Shown here: positions 29,691-35,436 of the stretch, piece after piece
How the letters are laid out: each line of letters starts with the position of its first letter
Position numbering within the stretch: position 1 is the stretch's first letter
Assembly: GCA_001823155.1 (NCBI GenBank)
Contig: MHTR01000014.1
Location: forward strand, 1-36,400
DNA: 36,400 nucleotides
Direction: 5' to 3'
Source of the DNA: Candidatus Wildermuthbacteria bacterium RIFCSPHIGHO2_01_FULL_48_25
Lineage (GTDB): Bacteria; Patescibacteriota; Minisyncoccia; Minisyncoccales; UBA10102
Translations under genes and position numbers: made by a program
The notes under the pieces: model-generated
Database searches by the model: none
The model's input: only the letters and a program-made list of their open reading frames with translations
Told to the model about the DNA's origin: nothing

Positions 29691-30038
29691 CTATTCAAAG
29701 CGAAGTCGCTGTATCTGAATTCTTCGCAGCTTATTGGGCGGAAGCATTCCGTACACCGCTTTTCTCAATACTTCCTGCGGATTTTCCGCCATGAGTTTTT
29801 TCATGGGAATCGTGCGCAGCCCACCTGGAAATCCTGAATGGCGGTAGTAATTTTTCTGCTCTATCTTGTTTCCGGTAACTCTCATTAACTTGATGTTTTT
29901 TACCACAACCACGCCTCCGTCGTCTTTGTAAGGCACAAAGGTTGGTTTTTCTTTTCCGCGCAGCAACACGGCTATTTTGGTAGCCATTCTTCCCAAACTC
30001 TGGTTTGCCGCGTCTATGGTGTGGGTATCTCGTTCCAT
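29691..30038 (-). CDS. rplM: 50S ribosomal protein L13
   Basis: 115 residues against 142 in E. coli. DAANQSLGRMATKIAVLLRGK, KNYYRHSGFPGG and AVYGMLPPNKL are the conserved blocks. The shortening is at both ends: the N-terminal extension before the WYVID-like strand and the C-terminal tail are reduced. It starts one base after the rplQ stop. rplM-rpsI is the usual pair, here appended to the alpha operon. Confidence 0.96.
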   Translation of the reverse strand: MERDTHTIDAANQSLGRMATKIAVLLRGKEKPTFVPYKDDGGVVVVKNIKLMRVTGNKIEQKNYYRHSGFPGGLRTIPMKKLMAENPQEVLRKAVYGMLPPNKLRRIQIQRLRFE

Positions 30039-30039
30039 G

Positions 30040-30390
30040 TTATTTCACAAACTCAAGAATCGCCATTTCGGCGCTGTTTTCCTTGTTCTTTCCCAGTTTT
30101 ATTACTCTCGTGTATCCCCCTTTCCTTTGTTCGAACGAAGGAACGATTGTCCCCATCATTTTCTTTCCCAGCTCTTGCCCAAGCACCCGCGCTATCTCTC
30201 TCCTTGCCGCAACATCACCTTTTTTGGCGCGCGTCACGAGTTTATCAACCAAAGGAGACACTGCCTTTGCTTTGGCCAGCGTTGTTCTCACCTTTTCCCG
30301 TTCCACGAGCGCTCTTGCAACGCTTTGAAGCAAAGCCTTTCTCTGGCTTCGTTCGCGGGAATGCTTTTTTCCTTTGTTTCGCTTTAACAT
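30040..30390 (-). CDS. rplQ: 50S ribosomal protein L17
   Basis: 116 residues, normal length for the core. The N-terminus (HSRERSQRKALLQSVARALVEREKVRTTLAKAKAV) and the block LVTRAKKGDVAARREIARVL are typical. L17 lies near the polypeptide exit. It starts four bases after the rpoA stop without a Shine-Dalgarno sequence. Confidence 0.97.
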   Translation of the reverse strand: MLKRNKGKKHSRERSQRKALLQSVARALVEREKVRTTLAKAKAVSPLVDKLVTRAKKGDVAARREIARVLGQELGKKMMGTIVPSFEQRKGGYTRVIKLGKNKENSAEMAILEFVK

Positions 30391-30394
30391 GGTA

Positions 30395-31174
30395 TCACTT
30401 TTTCTTTGCTGTCTTTTTCTTTGCGGGAGCTTTTTTTGCTACCGCTTTCTTTGCCGGCTTCTCTTTTGGCATCTCAATCGGTTTTATTGTGGGCTCAATC
30501 CCCTCTGCCACAATATCAAACTGGGAACGGAGAACGGACGCGGCTTGGAACAGCGCTTCTTCCGGGCTTATGGAGCCATCGGTTTCCACCTCCAGGGCGA
30601 GTTTATCAAAATCGGTTCGCTCTCCCACGCGCATGTGCTCGGTCTTGAAGCTCACGTTCTTAATGGGGGTGAAAATGGCGTCAAGATACATCATGCCAAT
30701 GTCTTGCTTCCCCTTCTTCATGTCTTCTGCTCGAACATACCCAGTGCCCTGTTCAACCTGAATTTCCAACTCCAGCTCAGCTCCTCTCTGGGTCAAGGTC
30801 GCCACTTTCGCGTCCTTGTTGATAAGCTGAAGCTGGCTCGGAAGCTCGAAATCTCCCCCAGTCACCTCTTTTTCCCCTTTCACTTTCAGGGTTGCTTTCT
30901 GGGGTTCTTCGCCGAACATCTTGAAACGCAAAAGCTTGAGGTTCAAGAGTATGGTTACAACGTCTTCCAAAACACCGGGAATGGTTGAGAACTCGTGCGA
31001 GGTGCCCTTGATCTTTACCTGGGTAATGGCTGCACCTCCCAAAGAAGAAAACAGCACCCTTCTCAAAGAGTTTCCCACGGTCACTCCGTAGCCCGGATAC
31101 AACGAATCAATTTCAAACACGGCTTTGTTGCCTTTCTTTTCCAATACGATTGGTTTTGAAGATAATGGAATCAT
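30395..31174 (-). CDS. rpoA: RNA polymerase alpha subunit lacking the C-terminal domain
   Basis: 259 residues against 329 in E. coli. The N-terminal assembly domain is complete: YPGYGVTVGNSLRRVLFSSLGG (dimer helix), the insert domain, and LEVETDGSISPEEALFQAASVL at its end. After about residue 237 there is only a lysine/alanine tail (EKPAKKAVAKKAPAKKKTAKKK) where the linker and the helix-hairpin-helix CTD should be. The CTD binds UP elements and activators, so these contacts should be absent unless the tail replaces them. It lies between rpsD and rplQ, as usual. Confidence 0.97.
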   Translation of the reverse strand: MIPLSSKPIVLEKKGNKAVFEIDSLYPGYGVTVGNSLRRVLFSSLGGAAITQVKIKGTSHEFSTIPGVLEDVVTILLNLKLLRFKMFGEEPQKATLKVKGEKEVTGGDFELPSQLQLINKDAKVATLTQRGAELELEIQVEQGTGYVRAEDMKKGKQDIGMMYLDAIFTPIKNVSFKTEHMRVGERTDFDKLALEVETDGSISPEEALFQAASVLRSQFDIVAEGIEPTIKPIEMPKEKPAKKAVAKKAPAKKKTAKKK

Positions 31175-31181
31175 GTAGGTT

Positions 31182-31709
31182 TTATCGTGAATAGAACTCG
31201 AACACCAGCGGAAGGTCGACGGTAAGGGTTACTTCGCCTGGTGAGGGAACATTTGTTATCGACCCTGATAACGCTTCTTTATCCAAAGAAATCCATGAAG
31301 GCGGAACGTATGATTTAATGTTCGTGGGCAGATTCTTAAAAAAGGTGTTTTTCAAGGAAGTTGGCTTAATACTCACCGCGTCTCCTTTCTTTACTTCCAT
31401 GGAAGGAACGTTAACCAGTTTTCCGTTGACAAAGATGTGGCCGTGCGAAACCAGCTGGCGGCTGCCCGCTCTCGTGGGAGAAAATCCCATACGGAACACC
31501 ACGTTATCCAGGCGCATTTCAAGCTTTCTGAGCAGGAGCTCTGCCTTGTCCCCCTCTTTACTCTTTGCTTTAAGGATCTCCTGAACATACCGCTTGAACT
31601 TGCGCTCGCGCAACAAATACTCATTCCTCAGTTCCTGCTTGGTCTGAAGCTGTCTTCCGTATTCTGACGGCTGCGATGGCGGCCTTTTTCGAACGACTGC
31701 TTTTTGCAT
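31182..31709 (-). CDS. rpsD: 30S ribosomal protein S4, N-terminally short
   Basis: 175 residues against about 205. It begins near the KRPPSQPSEYGRQ region that is residue 40 or so in other S4 proteins, so the N-terminal segment with the zinc knuckle or its remnant is missing; rpsK ends just upstream, leaving no room for it. The S4 RNA-binding domain RLDNVVFRMGFSPTRAGSRQLVSHGHIFVNGK is intact. S4 nucleates 30S assembly. Confidence 0.96.
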   Translation of the reverse strand: MQKAVVRKRPPSQPSEYGRQLQTKQELRNEYLLRERKFKRYVQEILKAKSKEGDKAELLLRKLEMRLDNVVFRMGFSPTRAGSRQLVSHGHIFVNGKLVNVPSMEVKKGDAVSIKPTSLKNTFFKNLPTNIKSYVPPSWISLDKEALSGSITNVPSPGEVTLTVDLPLVFEFYSR

Positions 31710-31713
31710 GGTA

Positions 31714-32142
31714 TTACACCCTTCTTACTTTTCTCGGCCGGGGCCCGTTGTGAGGCACCGGGGTTAAGTCTCTAATGGAAATAATTTCCAGATCCTTTGC
31801 GCCAAAGGCGCGCAACGCGGAATCCCTTCCGGTTCCCACTCCCTTGACGAGCAACTCTATCTTTTTCATGCCCCGCGCCTTTGCGGCGTTGTACAGGGTT
31901 TCCGCGACTCTCGAAGCCGCGAACGGGGTGGACTTCTTGGTTCCCTTGAACCCAATGCCTCCCGCGCTCGCTTGAGCCAGGGTGTTCCCCCGCTCATCGG
32001 TCAACGACATAATGGTGTTGTTGTAGGAAGAGAAAATGTAAACGCGGCCCTGCTCCACGACTCTTGAGGGCTTGACTGCCTTTGCTGTTTCCTTGAGGGT
32101 TTCTTCCCCTCCTCCTTTTTGTGCGACTCGTTTCTTTCCCAT
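31714..32142 (-). CDS. rpsK: 30S ribosomal protein S11
   Basis: 142 residues. The core SSYNNTIMSLTDERGNTLAQAS and the C-terminal block DLTPVPHNGPRPRKVRRV are fully conserved. The N-terminal 25 residues are basic and low in complexity. S11 forms the platform beside the mRNA exit. It follows rpsM by nine bases with no Shine-Dalgarno sequence. Confidence 0.97.
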   Translation of the reverse strand: MGKKRVAQKGGGEETLKETAKAVKPSRVVEQGRVYIFSSYNNTIMSLTDERGNTLAQASAGGIGFKGTKKSTPFAASRVAETLYNAAKARGMKKIELLVKGVGTGRDSALRAFGAKDLEIISIRDLTPVPHNGPRPRKVRRV

Positions 32143-32151
32143 AGGTCAAGA

Positions 32152-32541
32152 TTATGTGGGTGAAGCTGCGGGTTTTCTGCCCGAGCCCATGGTTTTTCGT
32201 ACGTTCCCTTTCACGGTCCTCATATTCGTCTTGGTACGCTGGCCTCGCACCGGAAGTTTCTTCATGTGGCGCATGCCTCTCCAAGTGCCAATGTCACGCA
32301 AACGCTTGACGTTCGCCAGAATGTCACGCTTCAGCTCTCCTTCCACGCGGTATTCCTTTTCAATGATATCCTTGATGCGGTTCAGCTCTTCCGCTTTCAA
32401 CGCGGAGGCGCGGACTTTGGGGTCTACCTTTGCTTTTTCTATTATTTTCAAACTCAAAGCAGGGCCTATTCCAAAGATGTAGGTTAATGAGATCACGATA
32501 TTCTTGTTGTCTGGAATGGTTGTTCCTGCGATTCTGGGCAT
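32152..32541 (-). CDS. rpsM: 30S ribosomal protein S13
   Basis: 129 residues. It begins MPRIAGTTIPDNKNIVISLTYI, and GTWRGMRHMKKLPVRGQRTKTNMRT is the head-domain block with the C-terminal tail toward the P site. It starts three bases after the rpmJ stop. Confidence 0.97.
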   Translation of the reverse strand: MPRIAGTTIPDNKNIVISLTYIFGIGPALSLKIIEKAKVDPKVRASALKAEELNRIKDIIEKEYRVEGELKRDILANVKRLRDIGTWRGMRHMKKLPVRGQRTKTNMRTVKGNVRKTMGSGRKPAASPT

Positions 32542-32544
32542 AGG

Positions 32545-32658
32545 TTATCCTTGTCGCTGCTTGTGCTTGGGATTCGTGCAAATGACGTAGAGTTTGCGCT
32601 CTCGCTTTACGATCTTGCAGTTCTTGCACACGCGTTTTATTGCTGCTCGTATCTTCAT
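32545..32658 (-). CDS. rpmJ: 50S ribosomal protein L36
   Basis: 37 residues. [20 protein letters not shown] is followed by [13 protein letters not shown], giving the CxxC...C...H zinc ribbon of L36 (C11, C14, C27, H32). Its ATG directly abuts the arm of a long inverted repeat. Confidence 0.95.
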   Translation of the reverse strand: MKIRAAIKRVCKNCKIVKRERKLYVICTNPKHKQRQG

Positions 32659-32776
32659 CCCGTTAGAGGCAGGTCGCGGTCGTGACTGCGACTACTACCC
32701 TGTTATATTGTTTAAACATATCTTTCATTGTGGTACATTTCCCGTTGAGACATACGCGACCGCGGCCTCTAACGGG
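32659..32776. repeat. Long inverted repeat between infA and rpmJ
   Basis: CCCGTTAGAGGC (32659-32670) and GCCTCTAACGGG (32765-32776) are exact complements; GCGGTCG and CGACCGC extend the stem after a bulge. The loop is AT-rich (about 70 bases). One arm touches the rpmJ start codon and the other begins seven bases after the infA stop. On the minus strand a 21-codon frame (32663-32728, starting MKDMFKQYNR) ends four bases before the rpmJ ATG; it may be a leader peptide or chance. Confidence 0.75.
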
Positions 32777-32783
32777 ATTCATA

Positions 32784-33011
32784 TTATTGCTTGTTTCGGT
32801 AAATGATCCTGCCCTTAGTCTCGTCGTATGGGCTCATCTCCACGGTGACCTTGTCACCCGGTAAAATGCGGATACGGTGGATAACGAGCTTCCCCGACAA
32901 ATAGGCGAGGATTTCCTTGCCGTCGTCCAGGCGCACTTTGAACTTCAGGGAAGGCAAGTTCTCGCGCACTTCACCCTGTTTTACCAGGGCTGCGTTTTTG
33001 GGCTCTTTCAT
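32784..33011 (-). CDS. infA: Translation initiation factor IF-1
   Basis: 75 residues of the OB fold. [31 protein letters not shown] and [18 protein letters not shown] are the family blocks; the C-terminus [10 protein letters not shown] is usual. IF-1 occupies the A site and helps IF-3 and IF-2 select the initiator. Here it matters for leaderless starts, but nothing in the sequence singles it out. First gene of infA-rpmJ-rpsM-rpsK-rpsD-rpoA-rplQ-rplM-rpsI. Confidence 0.97.
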   Translation of the reverse strand: MKEPKNAALVKQGEVRENLPSLKFKVRLDDGKEILAYLSGKLVIHRIRILPGDKVTVEMSPYDETKGRIIYRNKQ

Positions 33012-33034
33012 TCCTGTATGTTGCTAACTTTTCA

Positions 33035-33063
33035 ATAGTACCAAAAAGAGAGAAATCGGTCAA
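33035..33063 (-). promoter_or_regulatory. Promoter of the infA ribosomal operon
   Basis: TTGACC (33058-33063), 17 bases ending TGG, TACTAT (33035-33040). The -35 overlaps the stop codon of the upstream gene. The leader is about 17 bases. Confidence 0.65.
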
Positions 33064-34295
33064 TCCCCCGGCAGCACAAGCTCAATTTCGAGCCTTGAGC
33101 TCGCTTGAGGAATCGTTTGCTTCCAGAACGGGAAGAAGGAAAACTCAAACCGCTCAATCTCGGGGTAGTCGAGCAGCTGCTGCTGAGCCGATGCCTTATT
33201 CTTCCCAAGAAGCTTGAGCGCAACCTCTCCTCTGTCTATAGTATGATACACATTCCCCGATATCGCAAGCTCAAGGGCTGCTTTCTGGGTTGAGGCGGAG
33301 AATGAGGCGCTGTCACGCGTTACCTCCACGGTCCGTTCGTCAAGTAGCTCCTTTGACTCCTTGGTAAGAGCTACCAGCTCTTTGGCAAGACTCCTCAAGT
33401 CGTCTTCTGAAAACGCCAGGCCCCTCACCTTCACGGTTCCCGTAACATTGAACTGCGAAACACCTGCCCCTTTTTCAACCGAAGAAGACATTTTCACCAC
33501 TTCTTCACGCACGCTCTCTTCAAGGAGCGTGAGGGGTTTTGTGGCGCTCTTCAGTTCTTCTTTTGCCGTACTCACGAGCTCCGCGGTGTACGCCTCTTTT
33601 GCTTCTCGTATGTCATCCTCGCTCACTACTGTGACCTCGCTCTTCAAACCTCCCTGCATGGCACTGAACGACTTTCCATACACCACCGTATAGAGCGTAC
33701 TTCCTAAAAGCCCGGGAAGCGAGAAGTTTGATGTACCGATATTGTATTCAACCCCGGCTTCAGCAGCCACCACGCCAACATCCGTGTAGCCGTTTGGCGC
33801 AACAGTGATGCGCGAGGTTGAACGGAACAGCTTCCCTTCTTCGGAAATAAACCTCGTGGTGGTAACCAATATTTGGGTTTTTGCCTGGTTGTTGTACACC
33901 CGTATGGTTCCGGTTGCTTTTGTTTCCTGGGTTTGCTTCCCAGTGGCTGCAAAAAACTTGGTGCCAGACTTTTCCTGTTCTTTCATGGTGCCGGGAATAG
34001 CTTTTATGTCTGGAGAAACAACTCCAAGATCAGGGTCTGCAATAATCGTCTCGTGAAGCGTAACTTCTCTCGAAACAGGTTCAAGAGATACCTTTGCCGA
34101 AGCCAAAAAGGTTTGCAAAGCGAAAAACAGCGCCACGATAAAAAGCCCGGTGCTCAGCCACAGGAGTTTTTTGGAACTCAACCTCATTCTCCGTCTTGCA
34201 GGAGAAACTCTGCGGAGCTTTTGAGATTCCTGTTTTGGTTCCTCCTTTCGCTTGGTTCGCGGAGGCGCTATGTCAAAGAGTTTTTTGCTGGGCAT
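33060..34295 (-). CDS. Baseplate J-like single-span membrane protein
   Basis: 411 residues from the ATG at 34295. A basic proline-rich cytoplasmic segment leads to a membrane helix (about 43-64), then a large outer part. The block ATGTIRVYNNQAKTQ ... TRFISEEGKLFRS ... VGVVAAEAGVEYNIG ... LPGLLGSTLY is what annotation pipelines label baseplate J/gp47-like in CPR genomes (from memory). A helical region (about 215-335) follows. It overlaps the PilM-like gene by 23 bases, so the two are probably partners in a pilus or secretion-like envelope structure. Confidence 0.8.
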   Translation of the reverse strand: MPSKKLFDIAPPRTKRKEEPKQESQKLRRVSPARRRMRLSSKKLLWLSTGLFIVALFFALQTFLASAKVSLEPVSREVTLHETIIADPDLGVVSPDIKAIPGTMKEQEKSGTKFFAATGKQTQETKATGTIRVYNNQAKTQILVTTTRFISEEGKLFRSTSRITVAPNGYTDVGVVAAEAGVEYNIGTSNFSLPGLLGSTLYTVVYGKSFSAMQGGLKSEVTVVSEDDIREAKEAYTAELVSTAKEELKSATKPLTLLEESVREEVVKMSSSVEKGAGVSQFNVTGTVKVRGLAFSEDDLRSLAKELVALTKESKELLDERTVEVTRDSASFSASTQKAALELAISGNVYHTIDRGEVALKLLGKNKASAQQQLLDYPEIERFEFSFFPFWKQTIPQASSRLEIELVLPGD

Positions 34296-35373
34296 GGTAC
34301 AGTTCCAACACAAGAGGCGTATACTGCGCGTTCATACTGGCGGGAAAGTTTTCCAGGGGAAGAACATCTTTGGGAAGCAGTAAGGAAATGCTGCGATTCT
34401 CTTCTTCCAGGCTTTCCTTCACTTCGGCCAGCAGCGCTCCCCCGCCAAACAGGAACACTGGGCAAGAAATGTTCAATCCGGCGTTCTTCAGCCGCTCTTC
34501 TATCAGTGTACTGAAATTTTTGGCTTCGGGCAAGAAAAGCTCCCGCATGCGAGAACGCAAATCCTCGGAAAGCTCCCCCTGCACATACTTTTCTTTGAAC
34601 TCTCTGGCAATGTTTTGCTTCATTCCCAAGGTACGGGCGAGAACGCCGGTAAAATTGTCTCCGCCCGAGGGAATCTCGTCTGTAAATACGAGTTTTTCAG
34701 ACATGACGAGGGTGAGGGAAGTTTTGCTGTCTCCTATGTCTACGAACACCCCGTCTATTTTCTTTTCCTTCGCGAAAAGAAAGACGGATTCTGTCGTGTG
34801 TGACAAGAGCGGAATGCCCAGCTTGTACTGGCTCCTCATGTAGTTGAGCATGTCTTTGTGGGAACGCAGCAAAAACACTCCCAACCCCTGAAACTCGACA
34901 ACGCGGCCTTTGTACCCTTCCAACACAGGCACTGGGTACCCGTCTATCTTTCGCTCCAAAACAGAGAACCGCTCCAAAAGCACATCCTCTTTGCGAATGC
35001 CCGATTGCGGCTCAAGCGCCTCCAGACTGTTTTCAACCAGCCGCTTCTCAAACTCTTTGGTAAGCGCGTTTGCCTCGTCTTTCGTTATTTCTGTTTGGGG
35101 CGCGGTGCGCTCGAGCGCCTGGTTTGCCTTGCGCGCTTTCAAGAAACTCGGAGAAAATCCCAGTACCACTGTTCCTTCTTCCTTTTCTTTCCAAGAAAGG
35201 AATGAATCCTGCACCAATTCCCACAAGTGCTCCATGGGCCGTCTCCAGAAAATGACGTTCAATTCTTCCTTTCCCCAGAGAACAGCCCGGTTGTTTTCCA
35301 CGAACAAAAACTTGAGGTAGAGGTCTCCCAAATCAATCGCGAATATTCTGTTAGATCGTTTCAAACTCGTCAT
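34273..35373 (-). CDS. PilM/FtsA-like actin-fold protein
   Basis: 366 residues of the actin/HSP70 ATPase fold. FAIDLGDLYLKFLFV is phosphate-1, GVFVDIGDSKTSLTLV phosphate-2, and PVFLFGGGALLAEV the adenosine motif. This pattern is shared by PilM of type IV pilus machines and by FtsA; there is no C-terminal FtsA amphipathic helix. The partner downstream has one membrane span and a large outer part, much as PilM pairs with PilN, so the PilM reading is favoured. Third actin-like gene in the window. It follows alaS across a 45-bp palindromic element. Confidence 0.87.
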   Translation of the reverse strand: MTSLKRSNRIFAIDLGDLYLKFLFVENNRAVLWGKEELNVIFWRRPMEHLWELVQDSFLSWKEKEEGTVVLGFSPSFLKARKANQALERTAPQTEITKDEANALTKEFEKRLVENSLEALEPQSGIRKEDVLLERFSVLERKIDGYPVPVLEGYKGRVVEFQGLGVFLLRSHKDMLNYMRSQYKLGIPLLSHTTESVFLFAKEKKIDGVFVDIGDSKTSLTLVMSEKLVFTDEIPSGGDNFTGVLARTLGMKQNIAREFKEKYVQGELSEDLRSRMRELFLPEAKNFSTLIEERLKNAGLNISCPVFLFGGGALLAEVKESLEEENRSISLLLPKDVLPLENFPASMNAQYTPLVLELYHAQQKTL

Positions 35374-35391
35374 AGTAACAAACCCTGCTCC

Positions 35392-35436
35392 ATCCTTAGT
35401 GACACTAAGGATTTAATCCTTAGTGTCACTAAGGAT
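35392..35436. repeat. Double 21-bp palindrome at the alaS stop
   Basis: Two 21-bp palindromes, each ATCCTTAGTG-(A or T)-CACTAAGGAT, at 35392-35412 and 35416-35436, separated by the alaS stop codon (35413-35415). Each is the reverse complement of the other, so RNA could fold as two short hairpins or one 21-pair stem with a TAA loop. No T run follows. Confidence 0.85.
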
